Shown here in pieces: positions 1 to 6,320 of a stretch of DNA of 64,000 nucleotides. The stretch is from NCBI RefSeq assembly GCF_900185645.1, contig NZ_FYAM01000027.1, positions 248,001 through 312,000 of the forward strand. The letters run 5' to 3'. The notes under the pieces were generated by a model that saw only the letters and a program-made list of their open reading frames with translations, searched no databases and was not told where the DNA came from. Both the position numbers and the translations under genes were made by a program. The stretch is from Clostridium sp. BSD9I1 (GTDB taxonomy: Bacteria > Bacillota > Clostridia > Clostridiales > Clostridiaceae). How positions within the stretch are numbered: position 1 is the first letter of the stretch; the number at the start of each line of letters is the position of its first letter.

Positions 1-84
1 GGAAGCTATTGATTCAGGTCTTGAAGGAAAGATAGTGGATGTAAAAAGCAGCAATGGGGATATAGTTGAAGTTTCTATAGAATA
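1..84 (+). CDS. 3' end of a small protein, possibly SHOCT-like (partial)
   Basis: An open frame runs in from the left edge and stops at taa (82-84). The 27 visible residues (start EAIDSGLEGKIVDV, end VEVSIE) look like the C-terminal beta-hairpin of small clostridial SHOCT-like/YvlB-type proteins. The next gene ends in a similar short beta-rich tail (VEVKAGDGTEVTIIV), so the two may be related neighbours in one operon. With the N-terminus outside the window the family assignment is weak; only the reading frame is clear. Confidence 0.45.
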
Positions 85-166
85 AAAATTTTATTAGGTC
101 ACTGACTTAAATATGAAGTAAACATGCTTCATTTAATTTGCCTATTAAATGAAAGGGAGAATAAGA

Positions 167-427
167 TTGAGAATTTATATAAAGCTTAATACTGGAAGAA
201 GCTTTAAAATACCAGCACCAATAGGACTTATAAAAATGGCTCTTGGCTGTGGCAACTTTGGAATATCAATTGCAAAGCGGTACATTACTGAAGAGCAAAG
301 AAAATATATTGAAAATATCGACCTTAAGGAACTTAAAAAAGGGTTTGATGTGTTAAAAGTTTATAAGGGATTAAAGATGGTAGAAGTAAAAGCTGGAGAT
401 GGAACAGAAGTAACTATAATAGTTTAA
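167..427 (+). CDS. Small SHOCT-like/YvlB-family-type protein
   Basis: An 86-residue protein. The longer frame opens at ATG 149, but that codon has no ribosome binding site. A gggag at 155-159 sits 7 nt before TTG 167, so TTG is the better start and gives MRIYIKLNTG. The centre is hydrophobic with a Gly-Cys-Gly turn (KMALGCGNFG), followed by a charged helix (EEQRKYIENIDLKELKKGF) and a beta-rich tail. This resembles small SHOCT-like proteins found beside DUF4097/YvlB genes in clostridia, whose role is unknown (envelope stress has been suggested for YvlB). It lies 82 nt after another small gene fragment and is probably co-transcribed with it. Confidence 0.6.
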   Translation: MRIYIKLNTGRSFKIPAPIGLIKMALGCGNFGISIAKRYITEEQRKYIENIDLKELKKGFDVLKVYKGLKMVEVKAGDGTEVTIIV

Positions 428-496
428 TTATAAGGTAAAATATGCAAGCGTGATTATAGTCAGTAATAATTACCATTAAACAATTTTATAAAAATG

Positions 497-525
497 TTGA
501 CAATAAAAATAAAATAATATATAGT
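497..525 (+). promoter_or_regulatory. SigA-type promoter of the T-box leader
   Basis: TTGACA at 497-502 and TATAGT at 520-525 are separated by 17 nt. This would start transcription near 532, about 50 nt before the first conserved T-box element. Confidence 0.65.
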
Positions 526-580
526 ATTCCTATAAGATTACTGTTATATGAAAGAAAATAAAAATGCTATGATAAGAATT

Positions 581-833
581 AGTAGTATAGACTAAACTTA
601 CAGAGAGAAACCCTCTAGGCTGAAAGGGGTTTTGAGTGTAATCTATATGAATGCATCTTTGAGCACTGTCTCGAAAATAAGTAGACGGCAGCGGGTACGC
701 TCGTTAAAGCGTTAAGGTATGTTTGTGCCTAAATTGATGAGAGTCATGAATTTGTTTATATTCGTGATAATTAGAGTGGGACCGTGGAATATAACTTCTA
801 CCTCTATGTTTTAGAGGCAGGAGTTTTTTGTTT
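581..833 (+). promoter_or_regulatory. T-box leader, specifier codon TGC (Cys)
   Basis: The T-box core agagtgggaccgtgg is at 773-787, just before a terminator hairpin (cttctacctct 794-804 with agaggcaggag 812-822) and a T-run at 824-829. Stem I elements are visible: agtagta (581-587), the agagagaa bulge (602-609), ggctgaaag (618-626) and the distal atctttgag. The specifier loop has GAA (649-651) followed by TGC (652-654) and a purine, which reads as a Cys codon. When tRNA-Cys is uncharged it should stabilise the antiterminator and switch on the downstream amino-acid ABC operon. The Cys reading rests on eye alignment, without a covariance model. Confidence 0.85.
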
Positions 834-980
834 TCAAAGTATACCAATGTATTTAAATAATTATAACATAGAAAAAATCGAAATAAGGGGGAGTTATTGA
901 TTAAATAATTTTTCAAGAAATATAAGATACTATAAATAAAATTAATATCAAGGATATTATAAAAATTGGAGGAAATAAAA

Positions 981-1793
981 ATGAAAAAAAGAAATATATT
1001 TGTGAGTGCTGTTTTAGCTTTAACTTTAATTATAGGTGTTACAGGATGTTCAACAAAAGATAATAATGCAGGTAAAGAAACTGCACCTAAAAACTTATTA
1101 GAAACAATAAAGAATGATGGTAAAATTCGTATAGGTACTGAAGGAACATATGCTCCATTTACTTTCCATGATAGCAATGGAACCTTAACGGGATTTGATG
1201 TGGAAATAGCAAATGAAATAGCAAAACGTCTTGGTGTAAAAGCAGAGTTTGTTGAAACAAAATGGGATGGTATGTTTGCAGGCCTTGATGCAAAGAGGTT
1301 TGATGCGGTATTAAATGAAGTTTCAATAAATCCTGAGCGTGAGAAAAAGTATGATTTTTCAACTCCATATATAACATCAAGAGCTGTACTTATCGTAAGA
1401 AGCGATAACCAAGATATTAAAAAATTCGAAGACTTAAAAGGTAAAAAATCTGCTCAATCTTTAACAAGTAATCTTGGTAAGATTGCAAAAAGTAATGGAG
1501 CAGAGCTGGTTCAAATTGATGGTTTTAATCAAGCCATTGACCTTTTAACTTCAAAGAGAGTAGATGCCACTATTAATGATAGCTTATCTTTCTTAGATTT
1601 AAAAAAGCAAAAGCCAGATGCACCAATAAAGTCAGTAGCTGATTATAATAATGCTGAGCAAAGTGCTGTATTATTTAGAAAAGGAAATAAGGAATTAGTA
1701 GATGCAGTAAATAAAGCACTTGCAGATATGAAGTCAGATGGTACGTACTTAAAAATTTCTCAAAAGTGGTTTGGTACTGATGTATCAAAATAA
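981..1793 (+). CDS. Cystine/polar amino acid ABC transporter, substrate-binding lipoprotein
   Basis: A 270-residue family-3 solute-binding protein. The signal peptide ends in a lipobox (GVTGC), so it should be a lipoprotein on the outer face of the membrane. Family motifs include GTEGTYAPFTF, GFDVEIANEIAKRLG, the WDGMFAGLDAKRFD segment and ERxxKYDFSxPY, which are close to TcyA/YckK-type cystine binders. ATG 981 is preferred over the upstream TTG 966 because ggagg (969-973) sits correctly before it. It is the first gene of a three-gene operon (binding protein, permease, ATPase) behind a Cys-type T-box, which strongly suggests cystine or cysteine as the ligand. Confidence 0.88.
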   Translation: MKKRNIFVSAVLALTLIIGVTGCSTKDNNAGKETAPKNLLETIKNDGKIRIGTEGTYAPFTFHDSNGTLTGFDVEIANEIAKRLGVKAEFVETKWDGMFAGLDAKRFDAVLNEVSINPEREKKYDFSTPYITSRAVLIVRSDNQDIKKFEDLKGKKSAQSLTSNLGKIAKSNGAELVQIDGFNQAIDLLTSKRVDATINDSLSFLDLKKQKPDAPIKSVADYNNAEQSAVLFRKGNKELVDAVNKALADMKSDGTYLKISQKWFGTDVSK

Positions 1794-1805
1794 CGAGGTG
1801 ACAAG

Positions 1806-2489
1806 ATGAATTTTGATGAAAGAGCGACAAGAATAATAGATATACTAATAAGCTCATTTTTACCTATATTAAAGGCGGGATTGGAATTTACAGTCCCCCT
1901 TGCCATTATATCCTTTTCTCTTGGATTAGTTCTTGCTTTGCTTACAGCTTTAGCGAGAATATCGAATTTTAAACCATTGGTGTTATTAGCTAAGTTTTAT
2001 GTTTGGATAGTAAGGGGGACACCACTCCTAGTTCAATTGTTTATCATATTTTATGGGCTTCCAGCGGCAGGTGTAACATTAAACGCGCTGACTGCGGGTA
2101 TAATTGGTTTTACCTTAAGTGTAGGTGCATATAATTCCGAGGTTATAAGAGCTGCTATTACATCTATACCTCAAGGTCAGTGGGAGGCTGCATACTCCAT
2201 AGGTATGACATATAAACAAGCACTAAGAAGAGTAATTCTTCCTCAAGCTACTAGAGTTTCCATACCTCCACTAGCTAATTCTTTTATAAGTCTTGTTAAA
2301 GATACATCACTTGCTGCAACCATAACCGTTACTGAAATGTTCATGATAGCTCAGAGAATTACAGCTGCAACTTATGAACCTCTTTGGTTATATATTGAAA
2401 CAGCGGTTATCTATCTTATGTTCAGTAGTGTATTATCAGTGTTTCAGAATAGGTTAGAAAAAAGACTTGAAAGATATACAACTAGGTAA
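1806..2489 (+). CDS. Cystine/polar amino acid ABC transporter, permease
   Basis: A 227-residue permease of the HisM/GlnP (His-Glu-Gln-Arg-opine 3-TM) family. Five to six hydrophobic segments are visible. It has the typical VRGTPLLVQLF motif and an EAA loop (EAAYSIGMTYKQALRRVILPQA) that contacts the ATPase. A gaggtg lies 6 nt before ATG 1806, and the gene begins 12 nt after the binding-protein stop, so it is translated as part of the T-box operon. The cystine assignment comes from the Cys T-box; the permease family alone covers many polar amino acids. Confidence 0.9.
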   Translation: MNFDERATRIIDILISSFLPILKAGLEFTVPLAIISFSLGLVLALLTALARISNFKPLVLLAKFYVWIVRGTPLLVQLFIIFYGLPAAGVTLNALTAGIIGFTLSVGAYNSEVIRAAITSIPQGQWEAAYSIGMTYKQALRRVILPQATRVSIPPLANSFISLVKDTSLAATITVTEMFMIAQRITAATYEPLWLYIETAVIYLMFSSVLSVFQNRLEKRLERYTTR

Positions 2490-2501
2490 AGGAGGGGTTT
2501 T

Positions 2502-3245
2502 ATGATAAACATAAAAAACTTACACAAAAGCTTTGGTAAGAATGAGATTTTAAAGGGTATAGATTTACAGATTAATAAGGGAGAGACAGCGGTTATTATT
2601 GGACCATCAGGTTCAGGGAAAACCACTCTATTAAGATGTATAAATTTATTAGAGACTCCAAACGAGGGTTCCATAGCAATTGGGAAAAATGAGGTAATGT
2701 TTAGTGGAAATAAAAAGATTTCTACTAGTGAAGTACAAGCGCTAAGAAAACAAACTGGGATGGTATTTCAAGGCTTTTATCTTTTTCCTCATATGACCGT
2801 TATAGAAAATATAATGGAGGGACAGGTAACAGTATTGAAGCGTTCAAAGGAAGAGGCTCGTGAAAAAGGTTTTAAGCTTTTACAAAAGGTTGGACTTTTA
2901 GAGAAAAAAGATCAGTATCCCTGTGAACTTTCAGGTGGCCAGCAGCAAAGAGTAGCTATTGCCCGTGCCATGGCAATGGAACCTGAAGTTTTGTTATTTG
3001 ATGAGCCTACTTCTGCATTAGATCCAGAGCTGGCAGCTGAGGTGCTAAAGGTAATGAAAGATCTTTCTAAAGAGGGAATGACTATGGTAGTAGTAACTCA
3101 TAAAATGAGTTTTGCAAGAGATGCAGCTCATAAGGTTGTATTCATGGAAAATGGGTCAATTGTTGAAGTTGGTACACCAGAGCAGGTTTTTGAAAATACA
3201 GGCAATGAGCGCTTGAAGAAGTTTTTGAGTATTATAGATGATTAG
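2502..3245 (+). CDS. Polar amino acid ABC transporter, ATP-binding protein
   Basis: A 247-residue GlnQ/TcyN-type ATPase that drives import through the adjacent permease. It shows Walker A GPSGSGKTT, a Q-loop region (MVFQGFYLFPHMTV), the signature LSGGQQQRVAIARA, Walker B VLLFDEPTSALDP and the H-loop VVVTHKM. The Q-loop stretch has GFYLF where most relatives have xFNLF, a minor change. It is the third and last gene of the Cys T-box operon, 12 nt after the permease with a strong aaaggagggg ribosome binding site. A REP repeat begins 7 nt after its stop. Confidence 0.92.
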   Translation: MINIKNLHKSFGKNEILKGIDLQINKGETAVIIGPSGSGKTTLLRCINLLETPNEGSIAIGKNEVMFSGNKKISTSEVQALRKQTGMVFQGFYLFPHMTVIENIMEGQVTVLKRSKEEAREKGFKLLQKVGLLEKKDQYPCELSGGQQQRVAIARAMAMEPEVLLFDEPTSALDPELAAEVLKVMKDLSKEGMTMVVVTHKMSFARDAAHKVVFMENGSIVEVGTPEQVFENTGNERLKKFLSIIDD

Positions 3246-3252
3246 GTTGATT

Positions 3253-3280
3253 AGTGCCACCCACGTGGCAAGTGGCAAGT
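3253..3280 (+). repeat. REP-like palindromic repeat, forward copy
   Basis: A forward copy of the 28-nt family: agtgccac, ccacgtggc, then aagtggcaagt. The core gccac-ccac-gtggc can fold into a 5-bp hairpin, and gtggcaa is repeated directly. It sits just after the cystine ABC ATPase gene. Confidence 0.9.
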
Positions 3281-3314
3281 AGATGACGCTTAATTTATGA
3301 ACTATGGGGGAAAA

Positions 3315-4295
3315 ATGGACAAATTTAAAAAGATAATAAAGAAAAGATGGGCAATATTTTTTATAATATTATTTGCATTTGTCTACGTGAATAACAGCTC
3401 TCTGTTTACAAAACAGCAAACAGGAAAACCAACTATACTTGCACATCGTGGGCTTGCACAAACCTTTAGTATGGAGGGAATAACCAATGAAACCAATACA
3501 GCTCAGCGCATTCATAAGCCTGAACATCCTTTTTTAGAAAATACAATCCCTTCTATGGAAGCAGCTTTTAAATATGGAGCTGATATAGTTGAACTTGATA
3601 TTCAGCCAACCAAGGATGGGAAATTTGCTGTTTTTCATGATTGGACACTAGAATATAGAACCAATGGAAAAGACCTTATAAAAGATTATACAATGGACGA
3701 GTTGAGATTACTTGACGTTGGGTATAACTACACTGCAGATGGAGGGAAGACATTTCCTTTTCGAGGTAAAGGAACAGGACTTATGCCTTCATTAGATGAT
3801 GTTCTTACTAAATTCCCAGAAGGTTCTTTTTTGATTCATATTAAAACTGATAAAACAGAAGATGGGCAGCAGCTTGTTCAATATCTTTCTAAGCTACCCA
3901 AAGAAAGTTTAAATAAATTGGCTGTATATGGAGGAGACAAACCTATTGCTTTATTACAGAAAGAGTTACCTAATCTTCGAGTTATGTCAAAGGCAACGCT
4001 GAAAAAATCACTGATTTCTTATATTGCCATAGGTTGGACAGGGTATATTCCAAAGGCCTGTAGAAATACTGAATTGCATATACCATTAAAATACGCTTCT
4101 ATTCTATGGGGGTGGGGAAGCCGATTTCTAAATCGAATGGATAGTGTAAATACTCGTGTAATTGTTGTAGGCGGCAGCGGGGAATTTTCTGAAGGATTTG
4201 ATACTGCCGAAGACTTGAAAAATCTACCACCTAACTATACTGGAGGTATTTGGACAAATCGTGTTGATAAGATAGGCCCATTATTTTACAAATAA
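3315..4295 (+). CDS. Membrane-anchored glycerophosphodiester phosphodiesterase-family protein
   Basis: About 326 residues. An N-terminal positively charged segment and one TM helix (AIFFIILFAFVYV) are followed by an extracytoplasmic GDPD TIM-barrel. Family motifs are AHRGL, NTIPSMEAAFKYGADIVELDIQ, KDGKFAVFHDWTLEYRT and a MPSLDDVL segment. The His of AHRG, the Glu/Asp of VELD and the His of VFHD match the catalytic residues of the family, which hydrolyses glycerophosphodiesters to glycerol-3-phosphate. It may act on lipids, teichoic acids or other surface polymers. The start is uncertain: ATG 3315 follows ggggg (3306-3310), while ATG 3297 is possible but has no ribosome binding site. Confidence 0.8.
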   Translation: MDKFKKIIKKRWAIFFIILFAFVYVNNSSLFTKQQTGKPTILAHRGLAQTFSMEGITNETNTAQRIHKPEHPFLENTIPSMEAAFKYGADIVELDIQPTKDGKFAVFHDWTLEYRTNGKDLIKDYTMDELRLLDVGYNYTADGGKTFPFRGKGTGLMPSLDDVLTKFPEGSFLIHIKTDKTEDGQQLVQYLSKLPKESLNKLAVYGGDKPIALLQKELPNLRVMSKATLKKSLISYIAIGWTGYIPKACRNTELHIPLKYASILWGWGSRFLNRMDSVNTRVIVVGGSGEFSEGFDTAEDLKNLPPNYTGGIWTNRVDKIGPLFYK

Positions 4296-4330
4296 AAATT
4301 TCTTATATAAGTTATGGAATGAGTTAACAC

Positions 4331-4360
4331 TTGCCATATAAGCAGGATTTATAGTACAAT
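4331..4360 (+). promoter_or_regulatory. Putative promoter of the cobalamin riboswitch transcript
   Basis: TTGCCA (4331-4336) and TACAAT (4355-4360) are 18 nt apart, just upstream of the riboswitch. The -35 lies within cacttgccat, a 10-nt match to the REP repeat, so it may come from a decayed repeat. Confidence 0.45.
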
Positions 4361-4379
4361 AAGTATACTAAATTAGTAG

Positions 4380-4585
4380 TTTATAAAATGGGTTCAATAG
4401 ATTTTTATCTGTTGATTAAAAGAGAAGCTGGGTGAAAGTCCCACACGGTCTCGCCGCTGTAAGAGAATAGTTTTTTCAATATGCCACTGGGAAACTGGGA
4501 AGGCTGAAAAAATGTTGATGCTCGAGTCAGAACACCTGCCTGTTTTATATTGCCAAAAACTCTACGAGTAATAGGGGGAGGAAGA
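4380..4585 (+). promoter_or_regulatory. Adenosylcobalamin (B12) riboswitch
   Basis: Conserved cobalamin-riboswitch elements appear in order: gggtgaaagtccc (4430-4442), acacggtctcgccgctgtaa (4443-4462), gccactgggaaactgggaagg (4483-4503) and the B12-box segment gtcagaacacctgcct (4526-4541). Downstream come a strong ribosome binding site, a 7-codon ORF, and then a terminator-like hairpin. Binding of adenosylcobalamin would be expected to repress the small CGGC-family gene that follows. Confidence 0.93.
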
Positions 4586-4590
4586 TTAAA

Positions 4591-4614
4591 ATGACTTATA
4601 TGCATTTTGGATAG
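4591..4614 (+). CDS. Possible 7-codon leader ORF between riboswitch and terminator
   Basis: ATG ACT TAT ATG CAT TTT GGA TAG encodes MTYMHFG. A very strong gggggagg (4574-4581) lies 9 nt before the ATG. It sits between the B12 riboswitch and the terminator stem. It may be a translated leader whose ribosome binding site the riboswitch controls, or the remains of a displaced gene start. No homology can be judged at this length. Confidence 0.35.
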   Translation: MTYMHFG

Positions 4615-4616
4615 AC

Positions 4617-4650
4617 AGCCCTTTAACTAAACGTTGAAGGGTTATTTGTT
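4617..4650 (+). terminator. Riboswitch-associated terminator hairpin
   Basis: agccctttaac (4617-4627) pairs with gttgaagggtt (4633-4643), followed by atttgtttt. It lies between the B12 riboswitch and the gene at 4690, so it is probably the expression-platform terminator. Confidence 0.7.
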
Positions 4651-4689
4651 TTATGACTTTACAATAATGAGAAAAGAGGAGAATAATAT

Positions 4690-5016
4690 ATGAAAATAGC
4701 TATTATAGCATGTGAAAACACAAATGGTACATGCTCAACCATGGGATGTTTTAAGGCTTATAATAATAGAAATAAGGCTTTTAGTATTTATGAAAAGGAT
4801 GAGAATTTGGAAATGATGGCATTTGCTACATGTGATGCTTGTTCCAAAAATTCTGATGAAAATTTATTAAAGACTGCAAAAAAACTTCAAGAAGCAGGTG
4901 TAAAAAGAATTCATTTAGCGGTTTGTATTATTAAAAAGTGCAAGGCTAATAGGGCCCATGAAATAAAACAAATTTTTGAAAATCATAACATAGAAGTAAT
5001 AGAGGGAACGCATTAG
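4690..5016 (+). CDS. CGGC-domain-like small cysteine-rich protein, B12-riboswitch controlled
   Basis: A 108-residue soluble protein resembling the CGGC family (PF08821), which is thought to bind metal because of its conserved cysteines. Visible are an N-terminal MKIAIIACENTNGTCSTMGCF, a FATCDACSKN segment at the place of the family's CGGC motif (here CDAC), and a late HLAVCIIKKC pair. In all about seven Cys are present. A helix-rich C-terminus ends in FENHNIEVIEGTH. It has its own gagga ribosome binding site and lies directly behind an adenosylcobalamin riboswitch, which suggests a role in cobalt/corrinoid handling or a B12-sparing function. Its biochemical activity is unknown to me. A REP repeat follows 5 nt after the stop. 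Confidence 0.75.
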   Translation: MKIAIIACENTNGTCSTMGCFKAYNNRNKAFSIYEKDENLEMMAFATCDACSKNSDENLLKTAKKLQEAGVKRIHLAVCIIKKCKANRAHEIKQIFENHNIEVIEGTH

Positions 5017-5021
5017 TGCCT

Positions 5022-5050
5022 AGTGCCACCCACGTGGCAAGTGGCAAGTT
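5022..5050 (+). repeat. REP-like palindromic repeat, forward copy
   Basis: A full 29-nt forward copy (agtgccac, ccacgtggc, aagtggcaagtt), 5 nt after the stop of the CGGC-like gene. Between the stop and the repeat is gtgcct, which looks like an extra partial start of the repeat. Confidence 0.9.
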
Positions 5051-5085
5051 GATATTTAAGATATATAAAATTTAATTGTTTTATT

Positions 5086-5111
5086 AAAGGGAACCTTGTA
5101 GGGGTTCCCTT
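5086..5111. terminator. Hairpin between the CGGC-like gene and the transposase
   Basis: aagggaacc (5087-5095) pairs perfectly with ggttccctt (5103-5111) around a 7-nt loop. No T-run follows directly on the + strand, so termination is plausible but not certain. Confidence 0.4.
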
Positions 5112-5209
5112 AGCTGTAAAATTTTCAGGTTATTAATGGAAATAAATTATTTTTAATGAAACCTAAATTACATTTATTAAGCTAAATCTCTGTTAAATTA
5201 AGATAGTTC

Positions 5210-5226
5210 AACTTACCACTTGCCAT
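5210..5226 (-). repeat. Decayed REP half-copy, inverted
   Basis: aacttaccacttgccat differs from the inverted REP consensus at one base over 17 nt and then loses similarity. It is an old, truncated copy 41 nt before the intact forward copy that borders the transposase. Confidence 0.6.
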
Positions 5227-5267
5227 AAAGGTATCAACTAGTATAAAATCAAAATAATAGTGCCGCT

Positions 5268-5295
5268 AGTGCCACCCACGTGGCAAGTGGCAAGT
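5268..5295 (+). repeat. REP-like repeat bordering the transposase, left copy
   Basis: A full forward copy 111 nt upstream of the Y1 transposase start. With the inverted copy at 6275-6302 it brackets the transposase gene head-to-head, so the block 5268-6302 looks like a long REP pair with the transposase as its interior. Confidence 0.9.
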
Positions 5296-5406
5296 GAGGA
5301 TTTACAACTGATAAATTAATGATACCTTGTAGAATTTCTGATTTTATGTATATTTTTTATAAAAGTGTGAATAGTTTAGATAAACCATTTACAGGGGTGA
5401 AAGCAT

Positions 5407-6276
5407 ATGTCAAGAAAGAATAGAATTATCTATGAGGGAGCAATATATCATATTTATCAACGAGGAAATAATAAAGAATACATATTTCAGGATGATAATG
5501 TAAAATCATTTATCTTAAGATGTTTGAAAAAATATAATACCAAGTTTGACTATGAGATTTTAGCTTATGTAATTATGGATAACCATTATCATTTACTTAT
5601 GAAAACTAATAAATCTCCAATAAATGAAATAATGTTTTATTTGGACAATTTACTAGGAAAATATATAAAAGGTATATTAAATAGGACAGGTCACGCATTT
5701 GATAGTAGATATAAGAGTAAGTTAGTTGACAACAATGCTTATTTAGTATGGCTTTTAAGGTATATACATAGAAATCCAATAAAGGCTGATATATGTGATA
5801 GTTTAGAGGATTATCCTTGGAGCAGTCATTATTTTTATAAAAACAACATAAATTCAGGTATCAATGCTAATTTTATATTAAGTATCTTAGGGGACAGTAG
5901 GGAAAGGGCTTCTAAGCAGTATTTAAAGCTTGTTAATTCACCTGGAGATGAAATTGATGAAGATAAGGATTATGAAATTACAAAGGCAGCATTTAATCTT
6001 AAAGAAACGCCATTTTCAAATGAGGGCAAGGATTTTAGTAATTTTGCAAGACTAAATCGTAAACCATTAGATGAAGTAATTTCAAAACTTAATATAAATA
6101 AATCTACACTTATGGAGATTAGGAATGGGGCCAGGAAACAATGCCTCACCGCAGCAAAAATAAAAATTATAAGATATGCATTAAGTGAATGTTATTCCTT
6201 AAAGGAAATAGCAGAATATTTTAATGCGGCACCATCGACCATAAGTAAGTTAATTTCAAGAAATAAAATAGTGTAA
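5407..6276 (+). CDS. REP-associated tyrosine transposase (RAYT-type, Y1/HUH)
   Basis: A 289-residue single-strand transposase of the IS200-like Y1 superfamily. The opening SRKNRIIYEGAIYHIYQRGNN is the typical RAYT start. The metal-binding HUH motif is DNHYHLLMK with His60 and His62. The likely nucleophile is Tyr119 in LLRYIHRNPIKA, followed by the family's WSSH segment. A C-terminal region (about 205-289) carries helix-turn-helix character (SLKEIAEYFNAAPSTISKLI), like the DnaA-type C-terminal domain of many RAYTs. The gene lies between inverted copies of the local REP repeat, and its last codons gtg-taa overlap the right copy. RAYTs are thought to mobilise REP/REPIN sequences. Such a pairing is well described in proteobacteria and less so here. 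The start ATG 5407 follows aggggtg. Confidence 0.9.
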   Translation: MSRKNRIIYEGAIYHIYQRGNNKEYIFQDDNVKSFILRCLKKYNTKFDYEILAYVIMDNHYHLLMKTNKSPINEIMFYLDNLLGKYIKGILNRTGHAFDSRYKSKLVDNNAYLVWLLRYIHRNPIKADICDSLEDYPWSSHYFYKNNINSGINANFILSILGDSRERASKQYLKLVNSPGDEIDEDKDYEITKAAFNLKETPFSNEGKDFSNFARLNRKPLDEVISKLNINKSTLMEIRNGARKQCLTAAKIKIIRYALSECYSLKEIAEYFNAAPSTISKLISRNKIV

Positions 6277-6302
6277 CTTGCCACTTGCCATGTGGGTGGC
6301 AC
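6275..6302 (-). repeat. REP-like repeat bordering the transposase, right copy (inverted)
   Basis: An inverted copy (aacttgccact, tgccatgtgggtggcac). It begins inside the transposase stop codon (taa 6274-6276) and is preceded by agtgt, the same 5-nt spacer found in the doublet at 17717-17721. It ends 3 nt before the HydE ribosome binding site. Confidence 0.9.
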
Positions 6303-6320
6303 CTTAGGAGGATCGTAGCA

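Noticed and set aside
704-1177. Minus-strand open frame over the T-box region
   Set aside because: It runs antisense through the T-box terminator and into the cystine-binding-protein gene, with no ribosome binding site and an unusual composition.
6285-6320. Upstream extension of hydE
   Set aside because: It would be translated from the REP repeat, and the ATG at 6321 has a clear taggagg before it.
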